Under the pieces are notes generated by a model. The model saw only the letters and a program-made list of their open reading frames with translations. It made no database searches and had not been told where the DNA came from. This document shows, piece by piece, positions 36,522 to 44,198 of a DNA stretch of 64,000 nt. The DNA lies in the NCBI GenBank assembly GCA_963822175.1, contig CAWGGJ010000007.1:186001-250000 (forward strand), in the 5' to 3' direction. Within the stretch, counting starts at the first letter, position 1, and every line of letters starts with the position of its first letter. This DNA comes from FEB-25 sp963822175. Lineage in GTDB: Bacteria; Chloroflexota; Anaerolineae; Anaerolineales; UBA4823. The position numbers and the translations under genes were made by a program.

Positions 36522-37074
36522 CCTGCTCCCATACTTGTAGAAATGCCCGGACTGTATCTTCGTCGAACAACACCACTCGAACCAGATTCGGTTTGGATGC
36601 CGGGTGGTGTTTAAAATAATCCAGGATGGTGGAAAGGATCACCTGTGCCGCCAGCGGCTTGGGAAAACCGAAGATACCGGTGGATAGCGCCGGGAATGCT
36701 ATCGAATCAAGGCCAAGGGTTTGTGCCAGTTTTAGCGAGCCATAGACAGCCGAGGCTAGTTTGGCCTGTTCATCACCCTCACCCCAAACCGGGCCGACCG
36801 CATGGATGACATAACGGCAGGGCAGTTTCCCTGCATGGGTATAGGCAGGTTCAGCGTGTTGAACCAAACCGTGTTCCAACACCCACTGCCTGCTCTCCGC
36901 CTGGACCTGAGATCCGCCCTTGCGAACGATCGCACCCGCCACGCCTGCACCATGCTCAAGGTATCGATTGGCAGCATTTACGATCGCATCCACCGTTTCA
37001 GTGGTAATGTCTCCATGGGCGATCTGCAGTCGCTGCCCGGAAGGATAAGTGTAGTCTTTTAGCACCTGGTTCAT
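36502..37074 (-). CDS. Macrodomain (ADP-ribose-processing) protein
   Basis: 190 residues. Macrodomain signatures: AIVNAANRYLEHGAGVAGAI (residues about 30-49), the ADP-ribose loop, and FPALSTGIFGFP, the phosphate loop. Relatives remove ADP-ribose from proteins or hydrolyse O-acetyl-ADP-ribose. Followed by the RNA methyltransferase, a pairing that recurs by chance or function; no further evidence here. A palindrome adjoins the promoter. Confidence 0.92.
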   Translation of the reverse strand: MNQVLKDYTYPSGQRLQIAHGDITTETVDAIVNAANRYLEHGAGVAGAIVRKGGSQVQAESRQWVLEHGLVQHAEPAYTHAGKLPCRYVIHAVGPVWGEGDEQAKLASAVYGSLKLAQTLGLDSIAFPALSTGIFGFPKPLAAQVILSTILDYFKHHPASKPNLVRVVLFDEDTVRAFLQVWEQDDYFGS

Positions 37075-37103
37075 GGCGTATCCCGTTGAATAGATACCAT
37101 TTT

Positions 37104-37122
37104 ACCTCACCTGAGGTGAGGT
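37104..37122. promoter_or_regulatory. Palindrome next to the macrodomain promoter
   Basis: ACCTCACCT-G-AGGTGAGGT, 9-bp perfect arms, one base overlapping the upstream edge of a TAAAAT -10 box (37099-37104) of the minus-strand bicistron. Operator candidate. Confidence 0.5.
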
Positions 37123-37361
37123 GCATGCTTGGTCAGAGGAGCATGGCGGTAATATTTTGGATGAACACAAATTAACAAGAAGGACACTACGGTCACAAGG
37201 GTATTTACGAATTTTTTTGCCTACCATTCCAGAATTATAGTAAAAATGGATCTAAAATCAATAGTTCTTCAAGGAAAAGGTAAATGTCATCATTTCCAAA
37301 TCCTCTGTTCCCCAAGGGTCGATCGTGCCACATGAGAAATTTCGTTTTTGACAAACAAAGA
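37123..37361. other. Intergenic region between macrodomain and rplT units
   Basis: No coding frame or repeat seen in this AT-rich stretch. Confidence 0.45.
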
Positions 37362-37386
37362 ACCCGTTTTCAATATGAAAACGGGT
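37362..37386 (-). terminator. Terminator of the infC-rpmI-rplT operon
   Basis: ACCCGTTTTC-AATAT-GAAAACGGGT, 10-bp perfect arms, followed on the minus strand by TTCTTTGTTTG. Lies 30 bases after rplT. Confidence 0.8.
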
Positions 37387-37418
37387 CCAAAGTGTTTTGT
37401 GTGTGAGGTGTGTGAAGG

Positions 37419-37769
37419 TTACACAGATTTCGCCTGTGCAGCTACCGCAGCAAATGCCTGCGGGTCGCGCACTGCCAGGTCTGCCAGCATCTTGCGATTG
37501 ATGGCAATGTTGGCGGTCTTCATACCGTGGATCAGGCGGCTGTAAGACAGGCCATTAAGCCGTGCAGCAGCATTGATACGGGCGATCCAAAGGTGGCGCA
37601 AATCGCGTTTGCGTTGGCGCCGGTCACGATAGGAATACCATAATGACTTGAGCATGGCTTCATTGGCCCGCCTGAAAAGGCGGTGGCGTGTGCCAAATTG
37701 GCCAGCATTCATCTTGAGGATTTTCTTGTGATGACGGTGACGGTAAGGTCCAGTTTTTACACGAGCCAT
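37419..37769 (-). CDS. rplT: Ribosomal protein L20
   Basis: 116 residues, normal length. MARVKTGPYRHRHHKKILK and the basic RRQRKRDLRHLWIARINAAA core are diagnostic. Assembly protein of the 50S subunit. Follows rpmI in the conserved infC-rpmI-rplT order; in several bacteria L20 represses this operon. Confidence 0.98.
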   Translation of the reverse strand: MARVKTGPYRHRHHKKILKMNAGQFGTRHRLFRRANEAMLKSLWYSYRDRRQRKRDLRHLWIARINAAARLNGLSYSRLIHGMKTANIAINRKMLADLAVRDPQAFAAVAAQAKSV

Positions 37770-37862
37770 TGTTTTCTCTCCTGCGAACCCCTGGGCGCCG
37801 AAAGCGCAAGGCTTCCAGTTTTATGCACCCAACGGCCGCACATAAAGGGTGGATGGGATAAG

Positions 37863-38099
37863 CTACTCTGCCTTTTTAAGGTAGGGAGCCAGGCGATGGA
37901 CACGCTTAACGATGCCGCGTCCTTTGACCGGGATCATTTCCGTGAATTGCTGTTTGACGCGCTTGGGTGTGCGACGACGCAGGTGGCTTTTACCACCCTT
38001 GGTGCGCACCACAATGCCCGTCCCAGTGACACGGAAACGTTTCGAGGTCGCCTTATGGGTCTTTAGTTTATATTTTGTTGTTGCTTGCTTGCGAGGCAC
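37863..38099 (-). CDS. rpmI: Ribosomal protein L35
   Basis: 78 residues, slightly longer than the usual ~65 because of a C-terminal tail (VKRVHRLAPYLKKAE). KLKTHKATSKRFRVTGTG is diagnostic. 97 bases downstream of infC. Confidence 0.97.
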   Translation of the reverse strand: MPRKQATTKYKLKTHKATSKRFRVTGTGIVVRTKGGKSHLRRRTPKRVKQQFTEMIPVKGRGIVKRVHRLAPYLKKAE

Positions 38100-38196
38100 A
38101 GTTAATACTCCTTCTCACACAAAACTCGGGGCAGAGACAACAGCCTTGGCAGGTTGTTTGCTCATGCCCATGGGATAATTTCGATATATATATAGA

Positions 38197-38727
38197 TTAC
38201 GATTGCTTCTTCTTTGCCTTGGAGGGAGCGAGGACCATTACCACACTGCGACCTTCCATAATGGGGGCTTGTTCGATTACCGAGATATCCGCCAACACTT
38301 CAGCCACTTTCTTCAGGTCATTCAGCGCCAGGTCCACATAATCGATCTCACGACCTCTAAAACGGATGCGCACCCTGACCTTATTACCTGCTTCCAACCA
38401 ACCCCGGGCATCCTTGATCTTGAATCCCTGGTGGTAGACATTGGTTTTAGGTCTCAGCCTGATCTCTTTGACTTCGATCTTGGTTTGTGCCCGGCGCGCT
38501 TCGCGGTCTTTCTTGGTCTTCTCGTAGAGGAATTTCCCAAAATCCATGATCCGACAAACGGGTGGCTCTGAGTTGGGGGCTACCTCCACCAGGTCCAGGT
38601 CAGCTTCGTTGGCCATGCGTATGGCCTCCTGTATGGAGACCACGCCAATGTTCTCGTTATTTCCGCCGATTAAACGGACCTCTTTGACACGAATAGCCTC
38701 GTTGATTCTATATTGGGTCGCGCTGAT
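38197..38727 (-). CDS. infC: Translation initiation factor IF-3, ATC start codon
   Basis: 176 residues when started at the ATC at 38727. Reading upstream of the first conventional start (GTG 38643) gives the conserved IF-3 N-terminus ISATQYRINEAIR and VKEVRLIGGNNENIGV, and a stop (TGA) lies two codons before the ATC, so no ATG/GTG/TTG is available. AAAGGAG is 6 bases before the ATC. IF-3 rejects non-canonical starts, so this allows the protein to limit its own synthesis, as with AUU in E. coli infC. The C-terminal domain (FGKFLYEKTKKDREARR) is intact. First gene of infC-rpmI-rplT. Confidence 0.95.
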   Translation of the reverse strand: MSATQYRINEAIRVKEVRLIGGNNENIGVVSIQEAIRMANEADLDLVEVAPNSEPPVCRIMDFGKFLYEKTKKDREARRAQTKIEVKEIRLRPKTNVYHQGFKIKDARGWLEAGNKVRVRIRFRGREIDYVDLALNDLKKVAEVLADISVIEQAPIMEGRSVVMVLAPSKAKKKQS

Positions 38728-39002
38728 ATGTCACTCCTTTCAAGACAGACAATTAATACAACCAAACGCCGAAAATTGGCATTTAGCGTGCCCGATGATA
38801 CCATGGTTTACGCATTATCGTCAACACTGGGAAGAAAATAGGCATCTAGTGATCAGTTATTGGGTAATCAGGGAAGGCAAACCCATCCATATCCAGTTTC
38901 ATCCATGGCAATATATTTATCAGTTATCCTTCGCTCTTATAAAATGTGGAATGGATGTAATTATTCTAAATAGCGCCTGGCATCTTTGAATTCTTTATTG
39001 AA
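38728..39002. other. Leader of infC and intergenic DNA
   Basis: Not quite 300 bases. A GCC(A)AATTTTCGGC-type short hairpin is near 38770. No gene seen. Confidence 0.4.
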
Positions 39003-41033
39003 TTATCGACCAGCCATTGGCAGGAAGACAGAGAAGCCCAGCACGTACACATAGGTTTGTTTCTGCCAGCTGTGTCCGATACCGTCAGATATATCTGCCG
39101 TATTGGCAATCACGGTCGGTGAGGTAATACCCGCATCCACGCTTGCATCGAAATGAATTATCACTTCCCCTGAGGTGTCTACTGCCCCGTTCCAATAAAC
39201 TGTGCCCGCAGAGTAGCTAATGTCTCCCGAGGACGCCCACAGGTTATCCGCGAATGTCAAATGGGGCATTAAAGTATCGGACATGCTTGCTTGATTGATG
39301 CGCCGTCCAGGATTTCTGAGCGAGATCGTAAAGGTGACCGTATCACCAGGATTTACATTGATGGGGCGTGCAATTTTGGATGAATCTTTCAAAGTCGGAT
39401 AGATTGAGTTGGGCAGGTTGCCGTCACGCAGATAATTTCCGCGCCCGGTGCCCCACAGAATGTAAGCGTTCTCTGACCCAGGGAGATCATACGCAACCAC
39501 GCCGGAATTGGCAGTAAGCATGACTGCCTCCAGGTCGGGATCTGCGTCGATGTTCGCCAGCGTGGGCGCGGGTAATCCGCCGTTCCAATCCTCTCCGCCG
39601 AATGCGCCGGGCAGGCTGACCTCGTAAATTGGGTTGCCCAGATAATCCAGGATGTGCAGCTTGCCGGTGTGCTGGCTGTCTTTTTGCGTCCAGGATGTAA
39701 AAATTACCTCAGCGAAGCCATCATCATCCAAGTCAGCGATGACTGGCTCAGATGCAAAACGATAAAAACCGTCTACAGGGTTGTATACCGAGTAAGGCCA
39801 ATTCCCATGCTCGGTTTTATCCAGCCAAAAAGAATGCACGCGCCCGTCATAAGAGGCGTACACGATTTCCATCAGCCCGTCACCGTCAAGGTCCGCGACA
39901 GCCGGGTTAGGCTGGTTGCTCTCAATAACATTGTAATCCTCAGATAATGGCGCCCCTGTATCCACCGGCACGCTCTGCCAGTCATATATACCGTCATTGA
40001 ACCGGCTGCGGTCTGAATTAAATATATATACTCCATCATACCTGCTCGGTGGGTAGCCGGCAAAGCAATCATATACATTTCCTGTTGCCACCACCTCAAC
40101 CATCCCATCGCCATTCACATCTCCAAGCACGCTTGGTCCATCTGCGAAGTTGGTACGGTAGCTCTCGGCGCGCACACCATTACATTCTCCCCAGCCGCGC
40201 AGCTCGGTCGCCAGGCTTTCCCACACACCCACAGCACCCCAGGCTTTGGAACCATACATGGCATTAGCGGGGATTTGTGTGCCATTCGCCTGGTATGCAC
40301 AAATGTAATGCACGTCGGATGGCACAACAATTTCATTAAGCCCATCGTTGTTCAAATCACCTGCAGCAGCATTGGCATTGAAGACTCCCCACGCATACCC
40401 ACTTCCGTTGCTTAACTGAGGCCATCCAGGTCGTACTGTGCCATTCGGCTCATAAACCCAGGTGTTGACAGGACTGCCCACCGCCCCGGTTACGATGATT
40501 TCCATTGGCCCATCCCCATCCAGATCACTGACCGATAAACCACGCAGCTCTCTGCTTGTAGGTTGTTGAGGCCAGCCCGGTTTAAAATAACCTTGAGCAT
40601 TATATACGGAGACCCAACCCCCGCTGTGAGCCGTGACGATTTCATCCGCTCCATCGTGGTCAACATCTGCAATCACGATGCCAGGCCACGTGCGCCCGAC
40701 ATTTGGTGCACCTGGCTGAGAACGATCATGGCCAGAAGATATTTGCCATTCGAGGTTGCCCGTGGACCCATCCAAGGCAAAGATGGAATAAGCTGAAGCG
40801 ATGACCTCTACCTGCCCATCATTGTCCAGATCTGCTGTAGCAGGGGAGGAATACCAGCCCGTCTCGCACCACGAGTTATAACAACCACCTAATTGCCATT
40901 TCAATGTGGGCATTCCAAAAGCAGGATGCGCTTGGACTGAGGCAGGGATCCCGCCAGTGGATAGCAAACCGAGCAGGATGAAACATTCCAAAAAGCTCAG
41001 GGCTTTTCGTTGATTGAAGGTTAGCTGTCTCAT
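39003..41033 (-). CDS. Secreted FG-GAP/VCBS-repeat beta-propeller protein
   Basis: 676 residues. An N-terminal signal region (about 13-35, LECFILLGLLSTGGIPASVQ) is followed by about seven FG-GAP repeats with calcium-loop motifs (DLDNDGQVEV, DVDHDGADEI, DLDGDGPMEI, DLNNDGLNEI, DVNGDGMVEV, DLDGDGLMEI, DLDDDGFAEV). Next comes a DUF11-like domain (NPGDTVTFTISLRNPGR). It ends SVFLPMAGR. Extracellular; ligand unknown. It sits between thrS and infC, which are neighbours in many bacteria. Confidence 0.87.
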   Translation of the reverse strand: MRQLTFNQRKALSFLECFILLGLLSTGGIPASVQAHPAFGMPTLKWQLGGCYNSWCETGWYSSPATADLDNDGQVEVIASAYSIFALDGSTGNLEWQISSGHDRSQPGAPNVGRTWPGIVIADVDHDGADEIVTAHSGGWVSVYNAQGYFKPGWPQQPTSRELRGLSVSDLDGDGPMEIIVTGAVGSPVNTWVYEPNGTVRPGWPQLSNGSGYAWGVFNANAAAGDLNNDGLNEIVVPSDVHYICAYQANGTQIPANAMYGSKAWGAVGVWESLATELRGWGECNGVRAESYRTNFADGPSVLGDVNGDGMVEVVATGNVYDCFAGYPPSRYDGVYIFNSDRSRFNDGIYDWQSVPVDTGAPLSEDYNVIESNQPNPAVADLDGDGLMEIVYASYDGRVHSFWLDKTEHGNWPYSVYNPVDGFYRFASEPVIADLDDDGFAEVIFTSWTQKDSQHTGKLHILDYLGNPIYEVSLPGAFGGEDWNGGLPAPTLANIDADPDLEAVMLTANSGVVAYDLPGSENAYILWGTGRGNYLRDGNLPNSIYPTLKDSSKIARPINVNPGDTVTFTISLRNPGRRINQASMSDTLMPHLTFADNLWASSGDISYSAGTVYWNGAVDTSGEVIIHFDASVDAGITSPTVIANTADISDGIGHSWQKQTYVYVLGFSVFLPMAGR

Positions 41034-41091
41034 GTCTGTATTATCCCTTTCTCCTTATTCATTATAGATGATTCCTGGTTATGAGATGGAG

Positions 41092-41319
41092 TTATTCACG
41101 CCCGTTCGCACACAACATCCGCCATGCATCCAGCATATCGTCATTGACAACCTGCAGCGATGTTGCGAGGAGGTGAATCTGCAAATTACATTGCTGGTTG
41201 CCCCCTCGCAAGCTCTGATCAATTGCCTTGTCCAAGGCGAATCTAAAACAAACCAGGCGCTCTATAATTCTGTTTGGGCACTTTCTTGCCAGGTCACCAC
41301 TGCAGGGATGGGTTGTGCG
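41092..41319 (-). pseudogene. Possible coding remnant, no start
   Basis: 76 codons read ERLVCFRFALDKAIDQSL ... NLQIHLLATSLQVVNDDMLD and stop at 41092-41094. The composition looks protein-like, but there is no start codon with a ribosome site and the frame begins inside a hairpin repeat. Family not recognised. Confidence 0.25.
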
Positions 41320-41461
41320 CTACCCGTCCCTGCAAGATCAATTACGTGATCTATTCGCGCTGTAAATGTTTTCTTTCTTTCCCCTTAATAAAACCAGGTG
41401 TCCTTTTTTCTTTTTTACCTCCAATGTCTCTGTGGTCTCTGCGGTGAAATGGATAAATAAT

Positions 41462-41492
41462 GTTGGGTGGCGCATACATCGCTCCACCCAAC
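41462..41492. repeat. Palindromic repeat GTTGGGTGG...CCACCCAAC
   Basis: 9-bp perfect arms around a 13-base loop, 20 bases after the thrS stop. May double as its terminator but lacks a T tract on the minus strand side. Confidence 0.6.
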
Positions 41493-41511
41493 CTACAAAA
41501 CATAATTTTCT

Positions 41512-43323
41512 TTACAGCTCGCGTGAGCGCTTCTCGATGCGGTCCTGCGCTAACCTGATGAACTCGTCCACCGGCATGCCATCCGCGCGTGTGCCATCCC
41601 GCTTGCGCAACGAAACCGTCCCCTCCGACATCTCCCGATCACCCACCACCAGCATGTATGGCACCTTGAACAGCTGGGCCTGGCGGATCTTGGCATTCAT
41701 GCGGTCATTGCTCAGGTCGGCCTCCGCCCGGATGCCCAACTCCTTCATCCTATTAACCAGTTGAAGCGCATAGTCGTTGTGGGAGTCGGTGATGGGTACA
41801 AGGCGCACCTGGTTGGGTGCGAGCCAGACGGGGAAGTTACCCGCATAGTGCTCAATGAGGAAGCCGATCATACGCTCGTGGGTGCTGAGCGGGGCCCGGT
41901 GGATGCACAGGGGTGTCTCCTCCTGCCCCTCACGGTTGATGAAGTTCAGGTTGAAGTTGGCAGGTTGGGCAAAATCCACCTGGTTGGTGGCCAGGGTGAA
42001 CTCCTTACCGATCACCGACCAGATCTGCACGTCGATCTTCGGTCCGTAAAAGGCGGCTTCATCGGGCACCTCTTCATAGGGCACCTGGCCGTTGTCCATT
42101 GCCCGGCGCACCATATCTTCCGTCTTCAGCCACAGGCGCTCGTTATCCACGTACTTCTTGCCCAGGCCGCTCTTATGGTGCGTGCTCAGGCGCATCATGT
42201 ACTTATCGATACCGAAGATATTGAAGTATTGGTGGTACAGGTCAATCACACCCATGAACTCCTGCTCAAATTGATCCTCAGCGCAGTACATGTGGGCATC
42301 GTTCATCTGCATCGAGCGTACACGCATGAGGCCAAACAACTCACCACTCTTCTCCTTGCGGTAGCAGTCACCGTATTCAGCCAGGCGGATAGGCATATCG
42401 CGGTAGGAGCGCGGCTTCGAGCTGAAGATCTTGTGGTGCATGGGGCAGTTCATCGGCTTGACGTAATACTTAGTACCTTCCATCTCCATGGGCGGATACA
42501 TACTCTCGGCGTAATACGGCAGGTGACCCGAATGCAGGAACAGGTCCTCCTTGGCCAGGTGAGGTGTGCGCACCCTGAGGTAACCTGCTGCGTCTTCCTT
42601 CTCTTTCGCCAGCTTCTCCAACTCGTCAATGATGATGGCCCCATTCGGCAGCCATAGCGGAAGCCCAGGACCAACTTCATCATCGAAGGTGAAGATTTCC
42701 AGCTCCTTGCCCAGCTTGCGATGGTCGCGTTTCTTGGCTTCCTCGACCTGCCACAGGTATTCCTCCAGCTCTTTGGAGGTCTTCCAGGCGGTGCCATAGA
42801 TGCGCTGCAACATGGGATTATGCTCATCACCGCGCCAGTAGGCACCTGAGGAGCTTAGCAGCTTGAGGGCGGAGGGGTTGATCTGCCCGGTGTTATCCAC
42901 ATGCGGACCGCGACACAGGTCGGTGAAGGTGTCGGAGGTATAGATGGATATCTCCGGTTTTTCATCCAATGGATTGCCGTATTCGTCATAACCACCCTGC
43001 TCCAATCCATTGATCAGCTCTAACTTATAAGGCTGATCCTTGAATACCTGACGGGCTTCCTCTGCTGAAATTACTTTCCGTACGAACGTATGATGCCCGG
43101 CGATGATCTGGCGCATGCGCTTTTCGATTTTTTCCAGGTCTTCAGGGGTCAGCGGGCGCGGCAAATCAAAGTCATAGTAGAAGCCGGTCTCAATGGGCGG
43201 ACCAATCGTATATTTGGCTTCCGGAAACATCTCAATGACCGCCTCTGCCATGACGTGCGCAGCAGAGTGGCGGATGCGGTAAAGCTCCGAGTCTTCATAG
43301 CGTTCTTTTTTCTGTTCTACCAT
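41512..43323 (-). CDS. thrS: Threonyl-tRNA synthetase without TGS domain
   Basis: 603 residues against ~640 for E. coli ThrRS: the N-terminal TGS domain (~60 residues) is missing, and the protein begins at the editing domain, whose zinc/catalytic motifs are intact (HSAAHVMAEAV, CRGPHVDNTG). The class II catalytic core follows (YVKPMNCPMHHKIF, motif 2 YRKEKSGELFGLMRVRS, motif 3 IHRAPLSTHERMIGFLIEH), then the anticodon-binding domain. MNCPMH replaces the common MNCPGH. Controlled by the T-box leader upstream. Confidence 0.96.
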   Translation of the reverse strand: MVEQKKERYEDSELYRIRHSAAHVMAEAVIEMFPEAKYTIGPPIETGFYYDFDLPRPLTPEDLEKIEKRMRQIIAGHHTFVRKVISAEEARQVFKDQPYKLELINGLEQGGYDEYGNPLDEKPEISIYTSDTFTDLCRGPHVDNTGQINPSALKLLSSSGAYWRGDEHNPMLQRIYGTAWKTSKELEEYLWQVEEAKKRDHRKLGKELEIFTFDDEVGPGLPLWLPNGAIIIDELEKLAKEKEDAAGYLRVRTPHLAKEDLFLHSGHLPYYAESMYPPMEMEGTKYYVKPMNCPMHHKIFSSKPRSYRDMPIRLAEYGDCYRKEKSGELFGLMRVRSMQMNDAHMYCAEDQFEQEFMGVIDLYHQYFNIFGIDKYMMRLSTHHKSGLGKKYVDNERLWLKTEDMVRRAMDNGQVPYEEVPDEAAFYGPKIDVQIWSVIGKEFTLATNQVDFAQPANFNLNFINREGQEETPLCIHRAPLSTHERMIGFLIEHYAGNFPVWLAPNQVRLVPITDSHNDYALQLVNRMKELGIRAEADLSNDRMNAKIRQAQLFKVPYMLVVGDREMSEGTVSLRKRDGTRADGMPVDEFIRLAQDRIEKRSREL

Positions 43324-43417
43324 TCATGCCTCCTTATTATGTTCATTGTTATCGCGAAGAGCGGTTTTTTTTGACATTTTCACAAAGAATTGCAAAGGGT
43401 AAACAATTATCTCTCAT

Positions 43418-43437
43418 GGGCACGATATATCGTGCCC
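43418..43437. repeat. Palindromic repeat GGGCACGATATATCGTGCCC inside the thrS leader
   Basis: Same family as 17626-17647. It lies between the T-box terminator and the thrS start codon, so it is transcribed whenever thrS is. Confidence 0.8.
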
Positions 43438-43480
43438 CTACCCCAACATCACCACAATCCTGCAATGACAACGAATTGTT

Positions 43481-43513
43481 AAACAAAATCTCTCGCCCAA
43501 CTGGGGCGAGAGT
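43481..43513 (-). terminator. T-box terminator hairpin
   Basis: On the minus strand CTCTCGCCCC-AGTT-GGGCGAGAG followed by ATTTTGTTT. It is the terminator of the T-box switch: formed when uncharged tRNA-Thr is scarce. Confidence 0.88.
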
Positions 43514-43748
43514 TATCTCACGCGGTTCCACCCAGATTTATATCCATTCGCTGGATATATCTCCGAAGACTGATAACGGAGTCAACCGTTCGCCTTATTT
43601 GCCGGGGGTGTCACACACACACCCCTACGTTCGGGGTCACGCTCTCAGGGGGTTTTCGCTGGCTTTCTCCGATGGAGACTTTCAACCTGTGATCTCCAAT
43701 CGCTGGCGGATGTCACCCAGTTACTCGTCCTGGTCAACGCGGTATTAA
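43483..43748 (-). promoter_or_regulatory. T-box riboswitch of thrS
   Basis: The T-box sequence GGGTGGAACCGCG is at 43533-43521 (minus strand), close to the consensus that pairs with the tRNA acceptor end. The terminator follows at 43513-43481. Stem I begins near 43746 (GCGTTGACCAGGACGAGTA, with the GA-motif GAGTA). A candidate Thr specifier ACC lies at 43653-43651 in GCGAAAACCCCC; I could not fold the whole stem by eye. Uncharged tRNA-Thr would stabilise the antiterminator and raise thrS expression. Confidence 0.9.
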
Positions 43749-43757
43749 GATGGCGGG

Positions 43758-43785
43758 ATTATACTACGCTTTCTCCGAATTTCAA
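43758..43785 (-). promoter_or_regulatory. thrS promoter
   Basis: Minus strand TTGAAA (43785-43780), 16-base spacer, TATAAT (43763-43758). Transcription should start near 43751, exactly at the beginning of the T-box stem I. Confidence 0.8.
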
Positions 43786-43807
43786 GAGGCTTGCGGAAAC
43801 ATCGGCA

Positions 43808-44083
43808 TCACTGACGATAGGCGATCAACAGGCCGTCGCGGTTGGGGATCAGGGTGGAAATCCAGCCTGCGTCCCTGGTCAACAGGCGGGTCAACTCATG
43901 CACACCCTGGGTGGTGGGGTCGTGATCGTTCGGGTCAAGCACCTGCCCGTGCCATAAAAGACCATCGACAATTAATACACCACCTGGTCGCAGCTTCTCG
44001 CGAATTATCGCCAGGCTCTCCGGGTAGCATTCTTTATCGATGTCGTTGAAGACCAGGTCACATGGCCCCGGCAGCTGCTGCAA
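43808..44083 (-). pseudogene. O-methyltransferase, N-terminal half missing
   Basis: 91 codons encode the C-terminal half of a SAM-dependent catechol-type O-methyltransferase: DLVFNDIDKECYPESL, LRPGGVLIVDGLLWHG and the end STLIPNRDGLLIAYRQ. The SAM-binding motif I (VLEIG-type) and everything before residue ~125 of a normal ~215-residue enzyme are absent. Upstream there is pyrimidine-rich DNA (44090-44130). Truncated, so not active. Confidence 0.65.
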
Positions 44084-44198
44084 GGTTTTTTACTCTCCCT
44101 CTCCCCTTCCCAAACACGCTTTCCCATGTTAAACTCAATGCGCTTCACATAGACCCGGCGCTCTCGCACGAGGGCGTCTTTTTGTGCAGGAAAAAGCA

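Larger units (their letters stand above)
41034..41511. other. Intergenic region with repeats and a possible coding remnant
   Basis: Contains a minus-strand open frame without start (41092-41319), a hairpin TGCAGGGATGGGT...ACCCGTCCCTGCA (41301-41334), a CTCTGTGGTCTCTGCGG-type repeat (41421-41450) and the hairpin GTTGGGTGG...CCACCCAAC just after thrS. Confidence 0.55.

Noticed and set aside
41068..41349. 93-codon plus-strand open frame between the FG-GAP gene and thrS
   Set aside because: The opposite strand reads better as protein; no ribosome site.
41761..42657. 298-codon plus-strand open frame opposite thrS
   Set aside because: Antisense shadow of a clearly conserved gene; no ribosome site, composition unusual (Val/His/Leu-rich).
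43808..44083. Intact small methyltransferase gene starting at 44083
   Set aside because: Lacks the SAM-binding front half of the family; therefore called a remnant.
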